Assembly: GCF_001693515.2 (NCBI RefSeq)
Contig: NZ_CP042968.1
Location: forward strand, 8,216,501-8,280,500
Direction of reading: 5' to 3'
DNA length: 64,000 bases
Origin: Bradyrhizobium paxllaeri
Lineage (GTDB): Bacteria; Pseudomonadota; Alphaproteobacteria; Rhizobiales; Xanthobacteraceae
Shown: piece after piece, positions 27,949 through 35,931 of the stretch
Position numbering within the stretch: position 1 is the stretch's first letter
How the letters are laid out: each line of letters opens with the position of its first letter
Notes under the pieces: generated by a model
The model's database searches: none
What the model was told of the DNA's origin: nothing
The model's input: the letters and a program-made list of their open reading frames with translations, nothing else
Made by a program: the position numbers and the translations under genes

Positions 27949-29340
27949 ATGAGTCTCAATGCGCTCAGCCTCACGGAAGCTGCGGCCGGCATTCGCGACG
28001 GCCGGCTCAGTTCGGTCGAGCTGGTCAGTGATTGCCTGAAGCGCATCGACGACGTCGACCGCGACATCGAGGCATGGGCCTTCCTCGATCGCGACCATGC
28101 GATGCGGCAGGCCGAGGCCGCCGACGACCGGCGCAAGCAGGGTGAGCCGACAGGTCCCCTGCATGGCGTGCCGGTAGGCATCAAGGACATCTTCGACACC
28201 GGCGATATGCCGACCGAGTTCGGATCAAGCCTGTGGGCCGGACGCACGCCGCGCCGCGATGCGGCGGCTGTGGCGCGGCTGCGGGCGGCGGGAGCCGTGA
28301 TCCTCGGCAAGACGGTGACCACCGAGTACGCCTACTTCAACCCGGGCAAGACTCGAAATCCGCACAACCCGGATCACACACCGGGCGGATCATCCTCGGG
28401 CTCTGCGGCCGCCGTTGCGGCCTCGATGGTGCCGGGCGCCATCGGCTCGCAGACCAACGGCTCGGTGATCCGCCCCGCCGCCTTCTGCGGTGTGGTCGGC
28501 TTCAAGCCGACACATGGCCTCATTCCGCGAAGCGGCGCGCTGCTGCTATCGCGGGCGCTCGATCATGTCGGCGTGTTTGCGCGCTCGGTCGACGATGCGG
28601 CGCTGCTCGCACAGACGCTTGTGGGCTTCGACGAAGAGGATCCGGATACGCGCGCCCTCGCCCGTCCTCCTTTTGTCGATGTAGCGGCAAGCGAACCGCC
28701 ACTGCCGCCGCGCTTCGCATTCGTCCGCTCGCCTGCCTGGAAGCATGCCGAGGAAGTGACCAGAGAGGCGTTCGCCGAGCTGGTCGAAACTCTGGGTGAG
28801 CACGTTTCCGAGGTCGAGATCGGTCAGAGCTTCGACCGCGCCGTCGATATGCACCGAACCGTCATGGAAGTGGAGATGGCGCACAACCTGCATCGCGATT
28901 TCGAGCAGGGCGGCGCGTCCTTGAGCGAGATGCTGCGCGCATTGATCGAGCGTGGCCGCAAGATTTTGGCCGTCGACTACGCGCGTGCGCTGGCCGGCAG
29001 CGCGACACTCAATGCGGCGCTCGACGGCGTGTTCGACGAATACGACGCTATTCTGACCCCGGCCGCGCCGGGCCCGGCGCCGCGCGGCCTCGGCAGTACC
29101 GGCAACCCCGTGTTCTGCTCGACGTGGACCTATCTCGGCACGCCAGCGGTGACATTGCCGCTGCTGCAATCGGAAGACGGCCTGCCGATCGGTGTGCAAC
29201 TGGTCGGGCGCCGCGGCAACGATGCGCGGCTCTTGCGAACGGCGAATTGGCTGGTCAAAACTTTCGGAATACGCGGTCGCGGCAGCGCCGCGCCTGCGAA
29301 GACCCATGCGCGTCGCGCGAAAACACGGAGCGGCAGATGA
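27949..29340 (+). CDS. Amidase (amidase signature family)
   Basis: 463 residues from the ATG at 27949, 6 bp after AAAGG; an ATG two codons earlier is also possible. The Ser-cisSer-Lys triad is visible: K79 in VGIKDIFDT, S148 in PGGSSSGSA and S172 in QTNGSVIRPAAFCG. The spacing of 24 between the serines is normal. It hydrolyses amides in the cytoplasm; the family also includes GatA, but no gatB or gatC is near. Its place directly behind a TRAP system implies that it acts on the imported compound. The stop overlaps the next start (ATGA). Confidence 0.9.
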   Translation: MSLNALSLTEAAAGIRDGRLSSVELVSDCLKRIDDVDRDIEAWAFLDRDHAMRQAEAADDRRKQGEPTGPLHGVPVGIKDIFDTGDMPTEFGSSLWAGRTPRRDAAAVARLRAAGAVILGKTVTTEYAYFNPGKTRNPHNPDHTPGGSSSGSAAAVAASMVPGAIGSQTNGSVIRPAAFCGVVGFKPTHGLIPRSGALLLSRALDHVGVFARSVDDAALLAQTLVGFDEEDPDTRALARPPFVDVAASEPPLPPRFAFVRSPAWKHAEEVTREAFAELVETLGEHVSEVEIGQSFDRAVDMHRTVMEVEMAHNLHRDFEQGGASLSEMLRALIERGRKILAVDYARALAGSATLNAALDGVFDEYDAILTPAAPGPAPRGLGSTGNPVFCSTWTYLGTPAVTLPLLQSEDGLPIGVQLVGRRGNDARLLRTANWLVKTFGIRGRGSAAPAKTHARRAKTRSGR

Positions 29341-29510
29341 CGAATTTGATCACCGGCCTGATCGGCGTTGCCGGCGTCTGCGCCTTTCTCGGCATCCTGC
29401 TCTGGTGGATCAAGGCCGTACCCTTGATCATCATCTGCGTCGTGGTGATGGCGCTGCTGATCTACGATTTCTATCAATCGCTGTACGCCAATGGAAACGG
29501 AGCGGGATAG
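29337..29510 (+). CDS. Small two-helix membrane protein, coupled to the amidase
   Basis: 57 residues. Two hydrophobic stretches (about 4-24 and 27-43) with a single Lys between them, and a short polar tail (YDFYQSLYANGNG). The ATG overlaps the amidase stop by 4 bp, strong evidence that it is a real, translationally coupled gene. No family is recognised. It might stabilise the permease or recruit the amidase to the membrane, but nothing in the sequence proves it. Confidence 0.65.
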   Translation: MTNLITGLIGVAGVCAFLGILLWWIKAVPLIIICVVVMALLIYDFYQSLYANGNGAG

Positions 29511-29534
29511 GTCGCCCCTGCCCGCCGCCGCGGC

Positions 29535-29762
29535 CTACTGCCCGTGGCTCGCCAGCATCTGCTGGCAGCCCTTGCTGATCTTGGCGCGGTTCTGCTTCAG
29601 GCAGGCCAGCACGATCTGGTCGCCAGACTGCATGTGCGCCCGGCAGTAGCGCGAGACGTCGCGCGAGCAGGCGTCATGCCCCTTCTGCCGGTCCTGCTGG
29701 GACTGGGCCGCAGCGGCTGACGTGATCAGAACCAGGGGAATGACGAAAAGAATCTTGATCAT
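29535..29762 (-). CDS. Small exported Cys-rich protein (GLG1-like repeat) A
   Basis: 75 residues. The signal peptide (MIKILFVIPLVLITSAAAA) is followed by a single motif with four cysteines spaced C-x7-C-x13-C-x11-C (CSRDVSRYC ... LAC ... GC). This matches the Cys-rich repeat of the GLG1/PF00839 type. The mature protein of about 55 residues should be periplasmic with two disulfides. A paralogue with the same spacing lies 230 bp away. Function unknown. Confidence 0.78.
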   Translation of the reverse strand: MIKILFVIPLVLITSAAAAQSQQDRQKGHDACSRDVSRYCRAHMQSGDQIVLACLKQNRAKISKGCQQMLASHGQ

Positions 29763-29810
29763 TTGCTATGCCTTTGCACCGGTAAAACGCAATCAGCGCG
29801 TTCTATCTTG

Positions 29811-29871
29811 TTTTCGAGCGGAGGGAACACCGTTTAGCGTCAGGAAAACGCCTCAAAACGGGAATCGAGCG
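29811..29871. repeat. Dispersed element, family E (GTCAAGAAAACGC type), copy 1
   Basis: TTTTCGAGCGGAGG ... AGCGTCAGGAAAACGCCTCA AAACG ... GAGC. It aligns with the copy at 34061-34127. Confidence 0.55.
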
Positions 29872-29994
29872 CCGAAATCCGGGCAGCAACGCATTTGTGA
29901 TGAACGAAATCGCGCAAACCCTGCGCGTTTCTGAAAGGGAAAAACGCCTGCGTCGCATCGCCGCAAGCGTTTCCGGGGCCGGACAGAGAGCCGA

Positions 29995-30273
29995 TTACTT
30001 CGCGGCGAGCTTACCCTTCTGGGCGGCGAGATCGCGATCCATCACGGTGCGGCAGCCTGCGCTCAGCTCGGAGCGGTGCTTGATCATGCACGCGGTGATC
30101 TTCGGAATGTTCGGGATTTCCGAGCTGCAGAGGCGGAACGCGTCGCCGGTGCACATCTGCCGCGCTTCGGAGCTGAAGGCGAAGCTCGCGGTCGACGAGG
30201 CGGTGGCGAAAGAGGCGGTCAAAGCCAGCGCTAGACTGACCTTGCGAACGGTATTGAAGAACACTGCGGTCAT
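29995..30273 (-). CDS. Small exported Cys-rich protein (GLG1-like repeat) B
   Basis: 92 residues from MTAVFFNTV at 30273, preceded by GGAG; the longer frame upstream is not protein-like. The signal peptide is VSLALALTASFATASSTASFA. Cysteines are spaced C-x7-C-x12-C-x11-C (CTGDAFRLC ... TAC ... GC), nearly the same as the neighbour at 29535. The two are likely divergent paralogues on the same strand but separated by a repeat. Periplasmic location expected; function unknown. Confidence 0.78.
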   Translation of the reverse strand: MTAVFFNTVRKVSLALALTASFATASSTASFAFSSEARQMCTGDAFRLCSSEIPNIPKITACMIKHRSELSAGCRTVMDRDLAAQKGKLAAK

Positions 30274-30482
30274 TGTCGGCTCCTGTTGGCCCGGCAAGGC
30301 GGACCCCGTTGTTGATGGCAGCACCATGCGCCCGGAACCGTGCTTACGACTGTGACTGACGTCACTCGCGTATAAACCCCTCATTTGCTTCGCCTAACCG
30401 GCGTCTGTTCGCGAGACGTTAAGACATTGTTGGCATTAATGGCCCGTTGCGTGTGTATCCCGAGTATCTGGAAAGAGTAGCG

Positions 30483-31523
30483 ATGCGTAATGCGTTGGGC
30501 CTGATGCTGGCCAGTTTAGTGACGGCGGTATTGATCACCGGCGTTTGGTTCTGGACCTCCTCGCCGCGCGCCGACGCGGCTCCCCCTCAAACCGTCGCCG
30601 CCCGCATGGCCGAGCCGCTGCTGGCGCCGGCCGCAGCGAGACCCGCACCGAGGGACGACGTCGAGATTACCGCCGGGCTCTCGAAGCCGATGCCGCCCCC
30701 TGCTCCCGCGCCCTTTCCTGCACCGCAGCCGATGCGCTCGAGCTGCGCCAACCCCGACGCGCTCGGCGTCAGCCGCACCGTCGTGATCGACACCACAGGC
30801 GGTCCCGGTTTCGGCTTCCTGCAATACAAGCAGTTCGACTTCCTGACCGACAAGGAAGTGGTGCTGACCTTCGACGACGGCCCGTGGCCGACCACGCCGG
30901 CGGTGCTGAAGGCGCTCGCGGATGAATGCACCAAGGCCGTGTTCTTCCCCGTAGGCAAGCACACGACTTATCATCCGGAGATTCTCAAGCAGGTCGCGGT
31001 CGCCGGCCACACCATCGGCTCACACACCTGGTCGCACGCCCATCTCGACAGCAAGAAGCTGACCGAGGCGCAGATGCGGGAAGAGATCGAGAAAGGCTTT
31101 AGCGCCGTGAAGATGGCGCTGGGAACCGCGCCCGCGCCGTTCTTCCGCTTCCCTGGGCTCGCGCACACGCAAGTAGCCCTCGGCTATCTCGCCTCCCGCA
31201 ACATCTCGATGTTTTCAGTCGATGTCGATTCCAACGACTTCAAATCGTCGGGTCCCGACCAGGTCATCCAGAACGTCATGACCAAGCTCGACAAGCAGGG
31301 CAAGGGCGTGATCCTGATGCACGATCTGCAGAAGAGCACGGCGCAGGCTTTGCCGGCGCTGCTGCGCCGCCTCAAGGCCGGCGGCTACAAGGTTGTGCAG
31401 ATGCGCGCCAAGGAGCAGCTCGAAACTCTGCCCGAATATGACGCGATGCTGGTGAAGGATCAGAAGACGCCGGCGGTTGCCAGCCGCCCGATCAGCAGCG
31501 TGGTTCAGACGGTTTCGCAGTAA
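30483..31523 (+). CDS. Polysaccharide deacetylase (NodB homology domain), membrane-anchored or exported
   Basis: 346 residues from the ATG at 30483, with GGAAAGAG upstream. An N-terminal hydrophobic helix (5-22) is followed by a Pro/Ala-rich linker of about 60 residues. The NodB domain has motif 1 TFDDGP with D131 and D132, motif 2 H181-x3-H185 in SHTWSHAHL, motif 3 RFPGLAH and the late GVILMHD. Such enzymes remove acetyl groups from N-acetylglucosamine polymers, peptidoglycan or exopolysaccharide in the periplasm. It is not next to nod genes, so a cell-envelope role is more likely than Nod-factor synthesis. Confidence 0.9.
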   Translation: MRNALGLMLASLVTAVLITGVWFWTSSPRADAAPPQTVAARMAEPLLAPAAARPAPRDDVEITAGLSKPMPPPAPAPFPAPQPMRSSCANPDALGVSRTVVIDTTGGPGFGFLQYKQFDFLTDKEVVLTFDDGPWPTTPAVLKALADECTKAVFFPVGKHTTYHPEILKQVAVAGHTIGSHTWSHAHLDSKKLTEAQMREEIEKGFSAVKMALGTAPAPFFRFPGLAHTQVALGYLASRNISMFSVDVDSNDFKSSGPDQVIQNVMTKLDKQGKGVILMHDLQKSTAQALPALLRRLKAGGYKVVQMRAKEQLETLPEYDAMLVKDQKTPAVASRPISSVVQTVSQ

Positions 31524-31557
31524 GGATTGGTGACGCCTGCAAGTGCGCCACACACAC

Positions 31558-31638
31558 CGTCATGGCCGGGCTTGTCCCGGCCATCCACGTCTTCCTTCGT
31601 TCAAGACGTGGATGCCCGGCACAAGGCCGGGCATGACG
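31558..31638. repeat. Dispersed palindrome, family A, copy 3
   Basis: CGTCATGGCCGGGCTTGTCC ... CCGGGCATGACG, with inner CCACGTCTT / AAGACGTGG. It lies between convergent genes. Confidence 0.8.
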
Positions 31639-31657
31639 AACAGATGTACAGATAAGC

Positions 31658-32107
31658 CTACCAGTAGATGCCGTGCTGATGCAGCGCGCGAACGATGCGC
31701 GCCTGGATCGAGTAGCGTATGCGATGCGGCCTCACGCTTCTGTGCATGGACGCCGTTCTCCGGAATGCGGGCCTGCCGAGCGCGGCATGCGCGGAGGCAG
31801 CGGCGGGCCGATACGCTCTGGCCGCCCTGGGCCTGGCCGTCTCGGTCCTGCTCGTCTCAACCCTGCTCGCGTCAGCCTTCGGTGTCTCAGCCTTGGGTGT
31901 CTCAGCCCTGGGTGTCTCGATCGCCGGCCGCTCGACATATTTCGGCGGCTCCGGCGGGGCTTCAGCGGTCTTCGGTGCATCGACGACGGCCTTCGCAGGC
32001 GCCGGAGCGCGCGGCGACTCGATGCCGCCCAATGACAAGCTCCGATCGCCAGCCAGCGCGGCGGCGGATGTCAAAACGAATCCTGCAATGAGAATGAATT
32101 TACGCAT
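31658..32107 (-). CDS. Exported low-complexity protein with ETPKA repeats
   Basis: 149 residues from MRKFILIAGF at 32107. A signal peptide (ILIAGFVLTSAAALA) is followed by a Pro/Ala/Glu-rich region in which a five-residue unit recurs (ETPRA, ETPKA, ETPKA, DASRV, ETSRT). The C-terminal 60 residues are very basic (Arg/His) with no known domain. The unit is mirrored by 15-bp tandem repeats in the DNA, so length variation between strains is likely. A cell-wall or DNA/polyanion-binding role is conceivable but unproven. Confidence 0.6.
   Translation of the reverse strand: MRKFILIAGFVLTSAAALAGDRSLSLGGIESPRAPAPAKAVVDAPKTAEAPPEPPKYVERPAIETPRAETPKAETPKADASRVETSRTETARPRAARAYRPAAASAHAALGRPAFRRTASMHRSVRPHRIRYSIQARIVRALHQHGIYW
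31851..31925. repeat. 15-bp tandem repeat inside the exported protein gene
   Basis: About five units of 15 bp, best kept at 31881-31895, 31896-31910 and 31911-31920 (GGTGTCTCAGCCTTG and near copies). They encode ETPKA-type units on the minus strand. Confidence 0.65.
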
Positions 32108-32225
32108 ATTTGTATCTCCCCTTGAGGTTGACCGGGAGACTACGGGTGGCAACCGGATTGTTATGTGAGGCAGGTCACGCCAACGCCCTCAAACGCGGAT
32201 AGCGCGGCTCTGCTGGCGGCCTGAA

Positions 32226-33746
32226 TTAGGACAGATCGGCGCGCCGCAGAATCTCTATTCCGTTGATATTCTTTACGGAGACATAGGCTTTCAGCAGCGC
32301 GGAGAGCTCCGGATCGGCAGCCGCCCAGTTGCCCCAGTCGCTATCCTGATTGTCGATCACAACCACGTCCGGCGGCTGCTTCCTGAAATCCTCAATCAGG
32401 CCGGCACGCTCCCGCGCCACATAGGGCGCGAGACGGTCCGCCGTCGCCTGGTCGATGGACCCGTCCTTGAGCGCCCGGCGAACGATTTCCCGCGTCCAAA
32501 GCGCCTCCTGACGCGAGACCCATGTCCCCTGGAGCTCGCGCACCATCGGATGACCGATCACAGCTGCCGCACTCAGCATCAGGATCTTCGGCCGCGGCCC
32601 AATCAGTCTGACCTCCTCCTGGACGCGCCGCATATCGACGCTCGCGTTGAACCAGAGGCATGCATTCGCGAAGCTGAGCGCGACGATAAGGATCGCGCCG
32701 GCGCGAAGCCGCCGCAACCCCGCCTGTTCATCGCCGCCGGCCGCGACTGCCCAACCTGCGGCCAGCAATCCGAGCGCGACCATGGGATAGGCGTGATAGC
32801 CCCATCCCTTACCCTGCACGAAAAACGAGACCGCAAACCCGAGCGATCCGGCCATCACCACGAGAGCTGCCGCGTCCACCTTTCGCCGCCGGCTTTGCAT
32901 CGCCAGCACGACCATGATTGCCACGAGCCACAACACGGTCGCAGACGTCAGCAAGATGGCAAGGAGCGGTGCTTTCAGCAGCAGATAGACGTCACGCACC
33001 AGCGGATAGATGAGCGTAAAATACTCCGGGTAGAACGCGACGATACAGAGCGCGTGGATCACGACCAAAGCTGCGGCGATCCAGTTCTCCGGCGCGAACA
33101 GCACCCGCCAGTCTCGCGCTTGTGCGGCTGCCGTCAGAATGCAAAAGCCGACCCCGAAGACAAAATACGGCTTGAAGTTCATGGTTGTCGCGGCACACAG
33201 GCCGGCGATCAGGATCGCCGACGGCGCAACCGGTTCGCGATTGGCGCGCAGGATATACACGGCAAGCGCCGGCAGCATCACCACCAGCGCCAGGTGTTCG
33301 CGCTGTCCGAAATCATACATCGGCAGGATGGTCAGCAGTGCAGCCGCCCACACGGCAGCCGCGCCGCCTGCCCGTTCGCGCAACGAGGAGAAACGCAGGG
33401 CGCGCCATGTCAGCGCCAGCGATGCCGCGATCAACAGAAAGATCAGGCCGTTGGTCACCACCTCCGGCCGCATGTGAATCGCACGCGCCAGGACGACGCC
33501 GAGCATGTAGACCGATCCCGCCATGGGCGGATTGGTCTCGAGGATGTCGACATACAGACGCTGGCCGTCGAGCATGCGCTCGCAGACGATCAGCCACCAG
33601 CTGACATCGACGTTGAAGGGCAGCACCCCTCGCAGCATGATCGCCATGAGGAAGACGGCGACCACGGCGTGTAGGGGAGTCACGGTCCAGCTTCCCTGGC
33701 GGGCGGCCCTGCCCCCGGCAAGGCTCAGGCCGACATCGAGCGACAT
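32226..33746 (-). CDS. Polytopic membrane protein, GT-C glycosyltransferase-like
   Basis: 506 residues from MSLDVGLSL; the Met 10 codons earlier is possible. About 10-11 hydrophobic helices fill residues 25-400, followed by a soluble C-terminal domain of about 110 residues. An early acidic loop (YVDILETNPPMAG) resembles the loop-1 motif of GT-C enzymes such as ArnT/PMT, where the Asp or Glu is catalytic. The soluble end has DVVVIDNQDSDWGNW. The likely role is transfer of a sugar from a lipid carrier to an envelope polymer, but the exact family is not certain. Confidence 0.6.
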   Translation of the reverse strand: MSLDVGLSLAGGRAARQGSWTVTPLHAVVAVFLMAIMLRGVLPFNVDVSWWLIVCERMLDGQRLYVDILETNPPMAGSVYMLGVVLARAIHMRPEVVTNGLIFLLIAASLALTWRALRFSSLRERAGGAAAVWAAALLTILPMYDFGQREHLALVVMLPALAVYILRANREPVAPSAILIAGLCAATTMNFKPYFVFGVGFCILTAAAQARDWRVLFAPENWIAAALVVIHALCIVAFYPEYFTLIYPLVRDVYLLLKAPLLAILLTSATVLWLVAIMVVLAMQSRRRKVDAAALVVMAGSLGFAVSFFVQGKGWGYHAYPMVALGLLAAGWAVAAGGDEQAGLRRLRAGAILIVALSFANACLWFNASVDMRRVQEEVRLIGPRPKILMLSAAAVIGHPMVRELQGTWVSRQEALWTREIVRRALKDGSIDQATADRLAPYVARERAGLIEDFRKQPPDVVVIDNQDSDWGNWAAADPELSALLKAYVSVKNINGIEILRRADLS

Positions 33747-33898
33747 GCTAAATCCTGTGGTAGAGGTTCCAGGCAAGCTAGAAGGGGCGAGTTAATAAGA
33801 GATTGCAGGCGCGAGCGCGCTCGCGTTGCCCGGGCAGGCCCGGAAAGCGCTGACAGGCGGCATCTGAGTGATGCGCAAATGCGATGTTAGAAAAAGTG

Positions 33899-33974
33899 TG
33901 GTGCCGCAAACAGGACTCGAACCTGTGACCCCGTCATTACGAATGACGTGCTCTACCAACTGAGCTATTGCGGC
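33899..33974 (-). tRNA. tRNA-Thr (anticodon CGT)
   Basis: 76 nt including an encoded CCA, read on the minus strand. The acceptor GCCGCAA pairs with TTGCGGC; the D arm is GCTCAGTTGGTAGAGC; the anticodon loop TTCGTAA presents CGT, reading ACG. The T arm ACAGG-TTCGAGT-CCTGT is intact. The anticodon stem CGTCA/TGACG is almost the same as in the tRNA-Ala at 13439. Confidence 0.95.
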
Positions 33975-34060
33975 GAACCGAAGCGGCGCTCCCGCGTGAG
34001 CGGCGAACGCCCGCACCTGATATCGGGCACGGCCCCGGTTGGCAAGAAAAAGGCTGGGCC

Positions 34061-34127
34061 AAAGCGTTTTCAAGCGAGGAGGCTACCGGCTCGCGTCAAG
34101 AAAACGCGTCAAAACAAGAAACTAAGA
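34061..34127. repeat. Dispersed element, family E, copy 2
   Basis: AAAGCGTTTTCAAGCGAGG ... GCGTCAAGAAAACGCGTCA ... AGAGCC. The GCGTTTTC / GAAAACGC arms form a palindrome. It lies just after the HemY-like stop. Confidence 0.6.
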
Positions 34128-34129
34128 GC

Positions 34130-35923
34130 CTAGTTGCCGCCCCAGCGTGACAAAAATCCCCGCCAGCCGCCGGCCTGGGCCTTGGGCGTTCCGATTTGTT
34201 CCGCGAATTCGTCCGGCGGGCCTTCCTCGTCTACCCCGGGGTCGTCAGGCGCCCGGACCAGCGGGATTACGGCCGGAATCGGCGCCGGGACGGTCTTTGG
34301 GATGTCCTTGCGCGAGCGGAACAGGGGGGCCGGCTGCGGCGGGGTTGATTCGGCCGGCTTTTGCGGGGCCAGGGCCGGGGTTGGTTCTGCGGCCGGTTCC
34401 GGGCGGCTTGCCTCGGCTGGGGCGGGCTCGACGGCGGCAGGCGCAGGCGGCGTATTGTCCTGCGCGGCCGATGGTTCCGGTGCGACCGGGGCGGCTGCCG
34501 GCTCCGGCTTGTTGGGAACGATGGGCTCAGCCACCGGCTCGTTCATGGGCTCCGGCGGCGCAATCACCACCGCGCGGCGCGGGGTCGCCAGCATGGCTTC
34601 CTCGAACGGCGAGGACTCGATCGCAGGCCCCTTGTCGGACGGCAGCGCCGCGACCGGTGTATGCCACTGGAAGGCATCGAGCCGTCCGGTGACCGGCGAG
34701 ACCGGCCGCCAGCGATCGCTGACATAGCCGTCCGCCGTCCAGGCCGGATCGTGCAGCGCGCGCACCGCGCGCAAGGTCCACGCCCGCGAACGGCCACTAT
34801 CGCCGTGCTCGGTGCGCTCGAGTTCCGCCATGAGCAGTGCGACACGCTGCGTCGGCTGATCGACGAAGGGCGCCAGCGCCTCGCGCGCCTTGGCAAATTC
34901 CGAGGCGTCGATCGCGGCGCGCGCGATCGCCAACGCGCCCTCGATGTGGCCCGGCGCCTTCGCCGCGAGCGTCTCGACGCGCACCAGCCGTTGCCGTGCG
35001 GAATCACCTAACTTCACATGGGCATAGGCGTCGGCGAGATCGGGATGCGGCTGCGCCAGCCACGCCGCCTCGACGAGGCGCATCGAGCGCCGCACCTGGT
35101 GCGCTTCGCTCTCGAACTTGCTCGCCAGCACTGCGGCCGGCACCAGCGTCGGCGCCAGCTTGACCGCTTCCATCACGCTCTCGCGCGCCAGATCGCGATC
35201 GACCTTTTCGAGCTCGAGCGCGCGCGCCGTCAGCAGCACGCCGCGCTGCCTTCGATAGGTCGCCTTGTCGATCAGCCCGGCCGATTGATTGTTGTCGAGG
35301 ATCTTCAGCGCACCAGCCCAGTCGCCCTTGGCGCAACAGAAGCCGAGCACGGCGTGCGAGGCCCATGACGACGACGGCGACAGTTTCAGCGCCTCCTCGG
35401 CGAGCATGACGGCGGCGACGGGATCGTCGGCACGCTGCGCCTCGATAAAGAGACCGCGCAGGCCCAATAGCCGCGTGTCTTCACGCTCGGCCATGGCGCG
35501 GAAGGCACGCTGCGCGCCCTCGCGGTCGCCGTCCAGCTGCGCCGATTGCGCATGCAGCAGCAGCGCCAGCGGATCGTGCGCCGCATGCTTCCGCGCGGCA
35601 TCCGCATGGATGCGGGCGGCGGAGGAGTCACCATGGCCGATCGCCAGCAGGCCTTGCGTGATCGCATGCCGGCCGCGGGCCTGACGGCGTTCGCGCCGGT
35701 TGCGGCGGAGACGTTGCGGCGTACGCCACAGGCCGCGCAGGATCGCCCAAATCATCATCGCCGCGACGATGACGACGCCAAGCGCCAGCACGAACACCGG
35801 CAGCGTCATCTGGGCGCGATAGCCGCCCCAGGACAGCGCGACATCGCCGGTCTGCTCGGCAATCCAGGCTGCGCCCGCCGCACCGAGCGCGATCAACAAC
35901 AGAAACAGAATGATCCGGATCAT
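34130..35923 (-). CDS. HemY N-terminal domain / TPR membrane protein
   Basis: 597 residues. Two N-terminal membrane helices (about 1-20 and 40-65) are followed by a basic stretch, the HemY_N region and tetratricopeptide-like repeats up to about residue 380. The conserved end block VSDRWRPVSPVTGRLDAFQW is present. The last 150 residues are a Pro/Ala/Glu-rich tail. This HemY is the enterobacterial-type HemY associated with heme genes, not protoporphyrinogen oxidase. It starts 8 bp after the mitofilin-like gene. The pair sits behind hemD, as in many alphaproteobacteria. Biochemical role unknown. Confidence 0.9.
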   Translation of the reverse strand: MIRIILFLLLIALGAAGAAWIAEQTGDVALSWGGYRAQMTLPVFVLALGVVIVAAMMIWAILRGLWRTPQRLRRNRRERRQARGRHAITQGLLAIGHGDSSAARIHADAARKHAAHDPLALLLHAQSAQLDGDREGAQRAFRAMAEREDTRLLGLRGLFIEAQRADDPVAAVMLAEEALKLSPSSSWASHAVLGFCCAKGDWAGALKILDNNQSAGLIDKATYRRQRGVLLTARALELEKVDRDLARESVMEAVKLAPTLVPAAVLASKFESEAHQVRRSMRLVEAAWLAQPHPDLADAYAHVKLGDSARQRLVRVETLAAKAPGHIEGALAIARAAIDASEFAKAREALAPFVDQPTQRVALLMAELERTEHGDSGRSRAWTLRAVRALHDPAWTADGYVSDRWRPVSPVTGRLDAFQWHTPVAALPSDKGPAIESSPFEEAMLATPRRAVVIAPPEPMNEPVAEPIVPNKPEPAAAPVAPEPSAAQDNTPPAPAAVEPAPAEASRPEPAAEPTPALAPQKPAESTPPQPAPLFRSRKDIPKTVPAPIPAVIPLVRAPDDPGVDEEGPPDEFAEQIGTPKAQAGGWRGFLSRWGGN

Positions 35924-35931
35924 TGAAATCC

